Source: Halomonas halophila | GTDB lineage: Bacteria; Pseudomonadota; Gammaproteobacteria; Pseudomonadales; Halomonadaceae | DNA: 64,000 nt | Reading direction: 5' to 3' | NCBI RefSeq assembly: GCF_030406665.1 | Contig: NZ_CP129121.1 | Coordinates: 2,232,001-2,296,000 of the forward strand | Shown here: piece by piece, positions 7,997-15,358 of the stretch | Numbering within the stretch: the first letter of the stretch is position 1 | Layout of the letters: each line of letters begins with the position of its first letter | Made by a program: the position numbers and the translations under genes | The notes under the pieces: generated by a model | Database searches by the model: none | The model's input: the letters and a program-made list of their open reading frames with translations, nothing else | What the model was told of the DNA's origin: nothing

Positions 7997-9532
7997 TCAG
8001 GCCGAGCGCGGCTCGACCTGCTCGATCAGCGAGCGCATGTGGCCGTCACGCTGGGCGGCCACATGCCAGGACAGCGCCGATTCCAGGCAGTGCGGCGTGT
8101 GCCCGCCGCGCGCGCAGGCCCTGGCGAAGTAGTCCCGCAGTGCCGGGCGATAGCGGGGATCGGCGCAGCGCTCGATGATCACCTCGGCGCGCTCCCGCGG
8201 CGCCAGCCCCCTCAGGTCGGCCAGGCCGTGCTCGGAGACCAGGATATCGACGTCATGCTCGGTGTGGTCGACGTGGCTGGCGAAGGGCACGAAGCTCGAC
8301 AGGTCCCCGCCCTTGGCCACCGACTTGGTGACGAACACCGACAGCTGGGCGTTGCGGGCGAAGTCGCCGGAGCCGCCGATGCCGTTCATCATCTTCGAGC
8401 CGTTCACGTGGGTGGAGTTGACGTTGCCGTAGATATCGGCCTCCAGCGCGGTGTTGACGGCGATCACCCCGAGCCGGCGCACGATGCCGGGATGGTTGGA
8501 GAGCTCCTGGGGCCGCAGCACCAGGCGGTCGCGGTACTCGGCCAGACGCGGCCAGACGCGCTCGCCGCAGGCCTCGGAGAGGGTGATCGAGCAGCCGGAG
8601 GCGAAATCGAGCTTGCCGGCGTCCAGCAGGTCGAAGGTGGAATCCTGGAGCACCTCGGAGTACATGGTCAGGTGCTCGAAGGGGCCCTCGGCCAGGCCGC
8701 ACATCACCGCGTTGGCCATGCTGCCGATGCCGGCCTGCAGCGGCAGCAGCGAGGGCGTCAGGCGCCCCGCCTCGACCTCATCGGCGAAGAAGCCGATCAG
8801 GTGCTCGGCGATGCGCGCGGTATCGGCATCCGGCGGCAGCACGGTGGAGGGGCTGTCCTGGCCCTCGGTGACCACGATGGCGGCGATGCGTGACGGGTCG
8901 ACGGGAATGGCCGTGGTGCCGATGCGCGAGTCCGGCGCCACCACCGGGATCGGCGGACGCGTCGGGCGCATGGCCGGCACGAAGATGTCGTGCATGCCCT
9001 CGAGCTCGGCGGGCGCGGCCAGGTTGAGCTCGACGATCACCCTGTCGGCCAGCAGCGCGTAGCTGGCCGAATTGCCCACCGAGGTGGTCGGCACGATGCC
9101 GCCGTCCTCGGTGATCGCGCAGGCCTCGACCACCGCCACGTCCAGATCGGCGAGCTGATGGTTGCGCAACAGCTCGACGGTCTCGGACAGATGCTGGTCC
9201 ATGAACATCACCCTCCCGTCGTTGATCGCCCGGCGCAGGGTGGTGTCCACCTGGAACGGCATGCGCCGCGCCAGCACGTTGGCCTCGGTGAGCAGGCGAT
9301 CCAGGTCGTTGCCGAGCGACGCCCCGGTCATCAGGGTGATCGACAGCGGATCGCGGGCGGCCCGCTCGGCCAGCGCCAGCGGCACCGCCTTGGCCTCGCC
9401 GGCCCGGGTGAAACCGCTCATCCCGACCGTCATGCCATCCTCGATCAGCGCCGCGGCCTGTTCGGCCGAACGGAGCCTGTCATGCCATTGCGGCCAGCGG
9501 CAGCGCTGCCGGATGCGATCGTCGTCGTACAC
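7997..9532 (-). CDS. Succinate (acetate) CoA-transferase, acetyl-CoA hydrolase/transferase family
   Basis: The 511-residue protein matches the YgfH/AarC subgroup of class I CoA-transferases in length and motifs. The likely catalytic glutamate is Glu293 in MYSEVLQDS, which forms the glutamyl-CoA thioester. The glycine-rich GIGGSGDFARNAQ stretch (about residue 385) lines the CoA site. The enzyme would move CoA between succinyl-CoA or acetyl-CoA and acetate or succinate, linking acetate overflow to the TCA cycle. Whether it prefers acetate, propionate or another acid cannot be read from the sequence. It stands alone as a transcription unit, divergent from proS. Confidence 0.88.
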   Translation of the reverse strand: MYDDDRIRQRCRWPQWHDRLRSAEQAAALIEDGMTVGMSGFTRAGEAKAVPLALAERAARDPLSITLMTGASLGNDLDRLLTEANVLARRMPFQVDTTLRRAINDGRVMFMDQHLSETVELLRNHQLADLDVAVVEACAITEDGGIVPTTSVGNSASYALLADRVIVELNLAAPAELEGMHDIFVPAMRPTRPPIPVVAPDSRIGTTAIPVDPSRIAAIVVTEGQDSPSTVLPPDADTARIAEHLIGFFADEVEAGRLTPSLLPLQAGIGSMANAVMCGLAEGPFEHLTMYSEVLQDSTFDLLDAGKLDFASGCSITLSEACGERVWPRLAEYRDRLVLRPQELSNHPGIVRRLGVIAVNTALEADIYGNVNSTHVNGSKMMNGIGGSGDFARNAQLSVFVTKSVAKGGDLSSFVPFASHVDHTEHDVDILVSEHGLADLRGLAPRERAEVIIERCADPRYRPALRDYFARACARGGHTPHCLESALSWHVAAQRDGHMRSLIEQVEPRSA

Positions 9533-9678
9533 GCCTGCAATCTCCTCGTCGGTGGGGAAGGAACCGTCGGAAGTGACCGGCGGCCTGCCTTAATCATTCC
9601 ACGCTAATAGATTGCCAGCTACACATGTCCGCCCGCCTTCGACCAAAGGCGTAGCCGCGCCGGCGCCTCGCGTCGCTT

Positions 9679-9707
9679 TTGCCGCCACTCGCGCTTGGTC
9701 GTACAAT
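9679..9707 (+). promoter_or_regulatory. Sigma-70 promoter of proS
   Basis: TTGCCG (9679-9684), a 17-bp spacer and TACAAT (9702-9707) form a good sigma-70 promoter about 75 bp before the proS ATG. This predicts a leader of roughly 70 nt. No T-box or other tRNA-sensing structure was recognised in it. Confidence 0.65.
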
Positions 9708-9782
9708 GCCGTTCAATTCGGGCCGCTCATATCCGGTCGGCCCATCCCCTCTATACGACGCTTTCGAGGATATCCGCGACCC

Positions 9783-11495
9783 ATGCGCGCCACGCAACTG
9801 TTGATCTCCACCCTCAAGGAAACGCCCGCCGACGCCGAAGTGGTCAGCCATCAGCTGATGCTGCGCGCGGGGATGATCCGCCGCCTGACCTCGGGGCTCT
9901 ACACCTGGCTGCCGCTGGGCCTTCGCACCCTGCGCAAGGTCGAGCGGATCGTCCGCGAGGAGATGGATCGCGCCGGTGGCCAGGAAGTGCTGATGCCGGC
10001 CGTGCAGCCCGCCGAGCTGTGGCAGGAATCCGGCCGTTGGGACCAGTACGGGCCCGAGCTGCTGCGCCTCAAGGACCGCCACGAGCGCGACTACTGCGTC
10101 GGGCCGACCCACGAGGAAGTGATCACCGACCTGGTGCGCCGCGAGATCGCCAGCTACAAGCAGCTGCCGTCGAACTTCTATCAGATCCAGACCAAGTTCC
10201 GCGACGAGATCCGCCCGCGCTTCGGCGTGATGCGCTCCCGCGAGTTCGTGATGAAGGACGCCTACTCCTTCCACATCGACGAAGCCTCGCTGATGGACAC
10301 CTATCAGGTGATGTACGACACCTATGTGCGCATCTTCACCCGCCTGGGGCTCGACTTCCGCCCGGTGATCGCCGACAACGGCTCCATCGGCGGCACCGGC
10401 TCCCACGAGTTCCACGTGCTGGCCGACTCCGGCGAGGACGACATCGTGTTCTCCACCGAGTCCGACTACGCCGCCAACATGGAGAAGGCCGAGGCGCTGG
10501 CGCCCCAGGGCGAGCGCGCCGCCCCCGCCGAGGAGCTGCGCCTGGTCGACACGCCGGACGCCAAGACCATCGCCGCGCTGGTCGAGCAGCACGGCCTGCC
10601 GATCGAGAAGACCATCAAGACGCTGATGGTGCACGCCACCGAGGGCGGCCTGATCGCGCTGCTGGTGCGCGGCGACCACGAGCTCAACGAGGTCAAGGCC
10701 GAGAACCTGCCCGAGGTGGCGAGCCCGCTGACCATGGGCACCGAGGAAGAGATCCGCGCGGCGGCCGGCGCCGGCCCCGGCTCGCTGGGCCCGGTGAACC
10801 TCGACATGCCGGTCGTGATCGACCGCAGCGTGGCGATGATGAGCGACTTCGGCGCCGGCGCCAACGTCGACGGCAAGCACTACTTCGGCATCAACTGGGA
10901 GCGCGACCTGCCGCTGCCCAAGGTCGCCGACCTGCGCAACGTGGTCGAGGGCGATCCTTCCCCGGACGGCCAGGGCACGCTGTCGATCAAGCGCGGCATC
11001 GAGGTCGGGCACGTCTTCCAGCTGGGCCAGAAGTACAGCGAAGCGATGAATGCCACCGTACTGGACGCCAACGGCAAGGCCGCGCACCCCTGGATGGGCT
11101 GTTACGGTATCGGGGTGAGCCGGGTCGTGGCCGCCGCCATCGAGCAGAACCATGACGACGGCGGCATCATCTGGCCGGACGCCATCGCGCCCTTCCACGT
11201 CACCGTGGTGCCGATGAACGCTCACAAGTCGCAGCGCGTGCGCGAGGAAAGCGAGCGTCTCTATCAGGAGCTCAGCGCCGCCGGCTTCGACGTACTGCTC
11301 GACGATCGCGACCTGCGCCCCGGCGTGCGTTTCGCCGACCAGGAACTGATGGGCATTCCCCATCGACTGGTGGTCGGCGACCGCGGGCTGGACAAGGGTG
11401 AACTGGAGTACAAGGGACGCCGTGACAGCGACGCCACCATGGTCCCCGCCGGGGACATCCTCGCCTTCCTGCGCGAGAAGATCGACGCCCGTTAA
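9783..11495 (+). CDS. proS: Prolyl-tRNA synthetase
   Basis: The 570-residue product is a full-length bacterial-type ProRS (E. coli 572). It starts MRATQLLISTLKETP, has class II motif 2 around FRDEIRPRFGVMRSREFVMKD, an editing insertion (about 225-405) and a C-terminal anticodon-binding domain. It charges tRNA-Pro in the cytoplasm, and the insertion domain clears mischarged alanyl-tRNA-Pro. The ATG at 9783 is used; the frame stays open 171 nt further upstream but lacks family similarity. The gene ends next to, or overlapping, the start region of a lytic transglycosylase gene. Confidence 0.97.
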   Translation: MRATQLLISTLKETPADAEVVSHQLMLRAGMIRRLTSGLYTWLPLGLRTLRKVERIVREEMDRAGGQEVLMPAVQPAELWQESGRWDQYGPELLRLKDRHERDYCVGPTHEEVITDLVRREIASYKQLPSNFYQIQTKFRDEIRPRFGVMRSREFVMKDAYSFHIDEASLMDTYQVMYDTYVRIFTRLGLDFRPVIADNGSIGGTGSHEFHVLADSGEDDIVFSTESDYAANMEKAEALAPQGERAAPAEELRLVDTPDAKTIAALVEQHGLPIEKTIKTLMVHATEGGLIALLVRGDHELNEVKAENLPEVASPLTMGTEEEIRAAAGAGPGSLGPVNLDMPVVIDRSVAMMSDFGAGANVDGKHYFGINWERDLPLPKVADLRNVVEGDPSPDGQGTLSIKRGIEVGHVFQLGQKYSEAMNATVLDANGKAAHPWMGCYGIGVSRVVAAAIEQNHDDGGIIWPDAIAPFHVTVVPMNAHKSQRVREESERLYQELSAAGFDVLLDDRDLRPGVRFADQELMGIPHRLVVGDRGLDKGELEYKGRRDSDATMVPAGDILAFLREKIDAR

Positions 11496-11502
11496 GCGGC
11501 AT

Positions 11503-12186
11503 TTGACGGCCGCCCTGGCGGCGGCCGCCTCCCTGCTGCTGGCGACGCCGCTCGTCGCCCAGCCGCTCGAGGACCAAACGGGCAGCGACTTCCTCGATGC
11601 CCTCTCCGCGCGCCCGGTCCTGGACCGGGCGCCGGTGGTTCAGGCCCTGCCGCCGCCCCCCGCCACGCTGCGCCCGACCCTGGACGGCGCCCGGCAGACG
11701 CCGCGCTCGCCCGCCGAGGTGTGGGCGGCCCGCCAGTGGATCAACGACATGGCACCGCGCCTGGCGCGCTACGTGCCCGATGCCGATCGTCGCCAGACGC
11801 TGCTGGCCCGCATCCATCAGGAAGCGAGCCTGGCCGGCCTTCCACCTTCGCTGGTGCTGTCGGTCATTCAGGTCGAGAGCGCCTTCCGCGCCGAGGCGGT
11901 ATCCTCGGCCGGCGCCGTGGGGCTGATGCAGATCATGCCGTTCTGGATCCGGGAGCTCGGGCTGCCCGCCGACGACCTCAAGGACCCCATCCGCAACCTG
12001 CGCTACGGCTGCACGATACTGGCCCACTACCTGGCGGTGGAGGACGGCGATCTCACCCGCGCCCTGGCCCGCTACAACGGCAGCCTGGGCAAGACCTGGT
12101 ATCCCGAGCGAGTGATGCGCGCCCTGGCCCGACGCTGGACGCCCGCGGCGCCCGGCCTGCCGGAACGCCTGACCGCCGACCGTTGA
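11503..12186 (+). CDS. Lytic transglycosylase, SLT domain (start uncertain)
   Basis: The C-terminal half carries a family 1 SLT domain: catalytic Glu in IQVESAF, then SAGAVGLMQIMP and a closing RYNGSLGKTWYPERV. It would cleave peptidoglycan glycans to 1,6-anhydro muropeptides in the periplasm. The N-terminus looks like a signal peptide (KRHLTAALAAAASLLLATPLVAQ spans its charged and hydrophobic parts), yet no ATG or GTG stands where it should begin. The codon before KRH is GTT. TTG at 11503 is given as start; a GTG at 11422 inside proS is the alternative. Product about 227 residues from the TTG. Confidence 0.8.
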   Translation: MTAALAAAASLLLATPLVAQPLEDQTGSDFLDALSARPVLDRAPVVQALPPPPATLRPTLDGARQTPRSPAEVWAARQWINDMAPRLARYVPDADRRQTLLARIHQEASLAGLPPSLVLSVIQVESAFRAEAVSSAGAVGLMQIMPFWIRELGLPADDLKDPIRNLRYGCTILAHYLAVEDGDLTRALARYNGSLGKTWYPERVMRALARRWTPAAPGLPERLTADR

Positions 12187-12210
12187 GCAAGCCTCTCCCG
12201 GACGACGCAC

Positions 12211-12240
12211 AAAAAAAAGCCGGCCCCGAAGGGTCGGCCT
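12211..12240 (-). terminator. Rho-independent terminator for the CcoM-like gene
   Basis: On the minus strand AGGCCGACCC, a TTCG loop and GGGCCGGCTT form a stem followed by eight T residues (12218 to 12211). It lies 45 nt beyond the stop of the minus-strand microgene at 12285, which it most likely terminates. It may also stop read-through from the convergent lytic transglycosylase gene. Confidence 0.85.
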
Positions 12241-12284
12241 AGTGGGGGGAATCCCCCCTCCCCTGACGACGGTGGAACGGTGGA

Positions 12285-12404
12285 TCAGCGCTTCTTGTTG
12301 CGACGATGGTGGTCGCGGATGACGAAGGCGATCCAGCCGCCCATGAAGGCGATCATCATGCCGACGGTGGCAAGCCCGAAGATCACGGCATCATCCCAGT
12401 ACAT
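12285..12404 (-). CDS. ccoM: CcoM-like small cbb3 oxidase subunit (39 residues)
   Basis: This 39-residue frame reads MYWDDAVIFG followed by one transmembrane helix (about residues 6-29) and a basic tail ending HHRRNKKR. GGGAGG stands 8 nt before the ATG, and a strong terminator follows the stop. In layout and residue pattern (W-D, TVG-M, F-GG, F--D-H) it resembles CcoM of Pseudomonas stutzeri, a single-helix subunit that stabilises cbb3 cytochrome oxidase; this is from memory of that peptide, not an alignment. An FNR/ANR-type promoter upstream fits a microaerobic respiratory role. No ccoNOPQ genes lie in the window. The reading frame is well supported; the CcoM name less so. Confidence 0.75.
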   Translation of the reverse strand: MYWDDAVIFGLATVGMMIAFMGGWIAFVIRDHHRRNKKR

Positions 12405-12437
12405 GGTGCTTGCCTCCCGTCGCGATGTGATGACTCC

Positions 12438-12479
12438 ACTCTAGCGACCCGACACGGGCGATACGCTGATCTGCGTCAA
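12438..12479 (-). promoter_or_regulatory. FNR/ANR-dependent class II promoter of the CcoM-like gene
   Basis: On the minus strand TTGACGCAGATCAG (12479-12466) matches the FNR/ANR consensus TTGAY-N4-ATCAA at nine of ten positions. A TAGAGT -10 element lies at 12443-12438. Placing the start near 12431 puts the box centre at about -41.5, the canonical position for FNR activation. The leader to the ATG would be about 27 nt. Confidence 0.75.
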
Positions 12480-12731
12480 GTGCGCCGCCCGGTGCGCACC
12501 TGCCAGCCGCACGGGCTTGATCCAGGTCAGTTCCACGACCGCACGACGCACCCGAGGAAAGATCATCGGCCCCGGAAACGGTGCCGCATCGCGCTGAAGG
12601 GCAGCAAGAAGGGAGGACGGGAGGAAGGAAGACAGGAAGACAGGGCGGGAGAGAAAGAGAGGGCGGGAGAGAAAGAGGGGGACACGCGGCCACGCCGATG
12701 AGGACGCGGCCGGCGCTCTCGGGTCCAACGC
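12480..12731. other. Non-coding stretch with purine-rich tandem repeats
   Basis: Nothing convincingly coding lies between the FNR box and the FKBP gene stop. Bases 12596-12690 are almost pure purine on the plus strand. They contain two exact 17-bp copies of GGGCGGGAGAGAAAGAG (12643-12659 and 12661-12677) and shorter AGGAAGACA repeats just before. A frame of about 130 codons crosses it on the plus strand, but its composition is low-complexity and it has no ribosome site. Confidence 0.6.
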
Positions 12732-13238
12732 TCAGATCACCTTCTTGTCTTCCACCTGGTCCGGCGTGGTGCCTGGCGGCAGCGGATGGCCCTTGGCCAG
12801 CTCGGCACGAGTGGCCTCGCGCACCTCCAGTACCTCAAGCCGATAGTGCAGGGTGCGTCCGGCCAGCGGATGATTGGTATCGATCCGCACGCCGTCGTCG
12901 CGCACCTCGAGCACGGTGACGATCTCCGGGCCGTCGTCGCCACGGGTCTGGAAGCGCATGCCCGGGGCAAGGTCGGGCACCGGGAAGGCATCGCGGCCGA
13001 CCTCGCGCACCAGCGCCTCGTCGCGCCTACCGTAGGCCTCGTCGGGAGACAGCGTCACCTCGAGCTCGGCGCCGGCCTCGCTGCCGGCCAGGGCGCGCTC
13101 CAGCCCGGCCATCAGGTTATCGTGGCCGTGCAGGTATTCGAGCGGTTTCTGACGGGCACGGGAATCGTCGAGGATCTGGCCGTCCTCGTCGCTCAGCACG
13201 TAGTGCAGGATCACGACCCGCTGGGGGGCGATGGTCAT
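12732..13238 (-). CDS. FKBP-type peptidyl-prolyl cis-trans isomerase (SlyD-like)
   Basis: The 168-residue product has the split FKBP domain of SlyD/FkpB-type proteins: HYVLSDEDGQILDDS at the N-terminus, GLERALAGSEAGAELEVTLSPDEAYG (starting near residue 45), an inserted flap domain (about 72-125) and NHPLAGRTLHYRLEVLEV. It would isomerise prolyl bonds and chaperone folding in the cytoplasm. Unlike E. coli SlyD it has no His/Cys-rich metal-binding tail, ending instead in DQVEDKKVI, so a role in nickel delivery is not supported. It lies downstream of rfaH on the same strand, 42 bp away. Confidence 0.88.
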   Translation of the reverse strand: MTIAPQRVVILHYVLSDEDGQILDDSRARQKPLEYLHGHDNLMAGLERALAGSEAGAELEVTLSPDEAYGRRDEALVREVGRDAFPVPDLAPGMRFQTRGDDGPEIVTVLEVRDDGVRIDTNHPLAGRTLHYRLEVLEVREATRAELAKGHPLPPGTTPDQVEDKKVI

Positions 13239-13280
13239 GGGACCTCCGGTACGGGGAAATGAAAGGAAGGGGGAATCGTA

Positions 13281-13823
13281 TCAGTCGCGGCGGCGCAGCC
13301 GGGAGACGGGCATTTCCAGGCGCTGCTGCTGATGCAGCATGTTGAGCAGCACGATGGCGCGCTCCTCGCCCTTGTGACTGGCGAAGACCGCCTGGAGGTC
13401 CTTGAACGGCCCCTCGGTGATCTCCACCGTCTCGCCGGCGCGGAAATAGACGTGAGCGACGTCGTCGTCATCCTGGCTGGCCTGGCGGCGCAGAGCCTCG
13501 ATCAGCCCGTCACCGACCGCCACCGGCATCTCGCCGCCGAAGGTCACGAGCTTGAGCACGCCCCGCGTCGAGCGGATCGGTCGCCAGTTGCTGACCAGCC
13601 GGTCGAGGCGGATGAACAGGTAATAGGGGAAGAGCGGCTCGCTCACCCATTCGAGCTTGCCTCGGCGCTTCTTCTGCACTTCTAGAACAGGATGGAAGAC
13701 CTCGTAGCCCTGGTTGCCCAGATGCTCGGCGGCCCGGAAGGACTCGCCGCCCTTGCACTGGATCGCATACCAGCGCGGCACCGCGTCCTCGGCGCCCTCG
13801 AGAGAAAGGTCGTCATCTCGCAT
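13281..13823 (-). CDS. rfaH: Transcription/translation regulatory transformer RfaH
   Basis: This 180-residue NusG paralogue has an N-terminal NGN domain (about 17-110: WYAIQCKGGESFRAAEHLGNQGYEVFHP) and a short C-terminal domain (about 125-175). The sequence lacks the strict housekeeping NusG features and matches RfaH in length and the YYLFIRLD and RSTRGV segments. RfaH joins elongating RNA polymerase at ops sites and recruits ribosomes to long, poorly translated operons such as surface polysaccharide loci. I found no ops element in this window, so its targets lie elsewhere. It is divergent from the AmpG-like gene and followed by the FKBP gene. Confidence 0.88.
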   Translation of the reverse strand: MRDDDLSLEGAEDAVPRWYAIQCKGGESFRAAEHLGNQGYEVFHPVLEVQKKRRGKLEWVSEPLFPYYLFIRLDRLVSNWRPIRSTRGVLKLVTFGGEMPVAVGDGLIEALRRQASQDDDDVAHVYFRAGETVEITEGPFKDLQAVFASHKGEERAIVLLNMLHQQQRLEMPVSRLRRRD

Positions 13824-13972
13824 GTCGTCGATCGTCTCTGGCTGGTGTCGGCGCCGGGGCTCTGCAACAATCGGCGGCGCGCGCCGCCGGCGTCACCGGG
13901 CCCCGTCGAGGGCGACATCTTAGCATCGATGGCCCGGCGCGTGACCTGACCCATCGCAAGGAGAGCCCCGCC

Positions 13973-15334
13973 ATGCCGACCCCCACCGCGCACCGCAGCT
14001 GGCGTAGCGCCCTGTCGGTCTATCTGCGCGCCCCGGTACTGACCATGCTGTTCCTGGGCTTCTCGGCGGGCCTGCCCTTCCTGCTGGTGTTCTCCACCCT
14101 CTCGGCCTGGCTGCGCAGCGACGGCGTCGAGGTGGCGGCGATCGGCTTCTTCGCCTGGATCGGCATCCTTTACTCGATCAAGTTCTTCTGGGCGCCGGTG
14201 GTCGACCGCCTGGCGCTGCCCGGCCTGACCCGCTGGCTCGGCCAGCGCCGCGGCTGGATGCTGCTGGCCCAGGCGATGATCGCCATGGGCCTGGTGGGGC
14301 TTTCCAGTCTCGACCCGCCCAGCCAGCTGCCGCTGGTGGCGCTGTTCGCGCTGCTGGTAGCCTTCGGTTCGGCGACCCAGGACATCTCTATCGACGCCTT
14401 TCGCATCGAGTCGGCGCCGGAGGATCTGCAGGCGGCCATGGCCTCGACCTACATCATCGGCTATCGCGGCGGGCTGATCGCCGCCGGCGCCGGGGCGCTC
14501 TACCTGGCCTCGCTGGCGTCCTGGCACGTCGCTTACCTGGCGATGGCGGCGCTGATGGCAGTGGGCATGCTGACGGTGCTGGTGCGCCCGGAACCCGAGC
14601 GCCAGGCGCTCGCCACCCAGCTGATCCACGAGCCACGGGTACGGGCCTTCCTGCGTGCCAGCCGCGGCCGGCCGGCCTGGCTGCGCCGCCTGGGCGCCTG
14701 GGTGATCGGCGCGGTAGTCTGCCCGTTCACCGACTTCTTCGGCCGGCACGGGCTCAAGGCACTATGGCTGCTGGCCTTCGTGGCGGTGTTCCGGATCAGC
14801 GACCTGGCCATGGCCTCCATGGCCAACCCGCTCTACATCGATCTGGGCTTCAGCCTCGAGGCCATCGCCAACGTGACCAACGTGTTCGGCATCGCCATGA
14901 GCATCGGCGGCGGTCTGCTGGGCGGCCTGCTGGTGGCACGCTACGGCGTGGGGCCGATCCTGATCCTCGGCGCCACCGCCACCGCCCTGACCAACCTGCT
15001 GTTCGTGGCCCTCTCGCTGGCCGGCGACAGCCTGCCGATGCTGGTGGTCACCATCGTCGGCGACAACCTCTCCAACGGGCTGGCCAGCGCGGTGTTCATC
15101 GCCTTCCTCTCGGGACTGACCTCACGCGCCTACACCGCCACCCAGTACGCACTGTTCTCCTCGCTGATGACCCTGCCCGGCAAGTTCCTGAGCGGCTTCG
15201 GCGGCCTGGTGGTCGAAGCTCACGGCTATGCGGACTTCTTCCTGGCGGCCTCGGTGCTGGGTCTGCCGGCCATCGCGCTGGCGGTCTGGGTCAGCCGAGA
15301 CCGTCGTCTGGCGCCGGCACCGACGACGGCCTGA
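13973..15334 (+). CDS. ampG: AmpG-family muropeptide permease (MFS)
   Basis: The 453-residue protein has about twelve membrane helices. Its N-terminal segment (LFLGFSAGLPFLLVFSTLSAWL, with a charged break, then ILYSIKFFWAPVVDR) is diagnostic of AmpG. GSATQDISIDAFRIE near residue 135 is another family motif. AmpG imports anhydro-muropeptides (GlcNAc-anhMurNAc-peptides) into the cytoplasm for recycling. The window also encodes an AmiD-like amidase and a lytic transglycosylase, which act on the same material, although the three are not in one operon. AAGGAGAG precedes the ATG. Confidence 0.9.
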   Translation: MPTPTAHRSWRSALSVYLRAPVLTMLFLGFSAGLPFLLVFSTLSAWLRSDGVEVAAIGFFAWIGILYSIKFFWAPVVDRLALPGLTRWLGQRRGWMLLAQAMIAMGLVGLSSLDPPSQLPLVALFALLVAFGSATQDISIDAFRIESAPEDLQAAMASTYIIGYRGGLIAAGAGALYLASLASWHVAYLAMAALMAVGMLTVLVRPEPERQALATQLIHEPRVRAFLRASRGRPAWLRRLGAWVIGAVVCPFTDFFGRHGLKALWLLAFVAVFRISDLAMASMANPLYIDLGFSLEAIANVTNVFGIAMSIGGGLLGGLLVARYGVGPILILGATATALTNLLFVALSLAGDSLPMLVVTIVGDNLSNGLASAVFIAFLSGLTSRAYTATQYALFSSLMTLPGKFLSGFGGLVVEAHGYADFFLAASVLGLPAIALAVWVSRDRRLAPAPTTA

Positions 15335-15358
15335 GGCCGCCCCTCTCGGCCCCGCCGC

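Noticed and set aside
9594..11363. Open frame of about 589 codons antisense to proS
   Set aside because: Low-complexity composition, no known motif; proS is certain on the other strand.
12306..12701. Plus-strand frame of 131 codons across the purine-rich tract
   Set aside because: It is antisense to the CcoM-like gene, then reads Glu/Lys/Arg/Gly low complexity; no ribosome site.
12732..13238. The FKBP gene as true SlyD
   Set aside because: It lacks the His/Cys-rich metal-binding tail that defines SlyD function in nickel handling.
13281..13823. The NusG-like gene as housekeeping NusG
   Set aside because: No secE/rplK neighbours, and the length and motifs fit RfaH.
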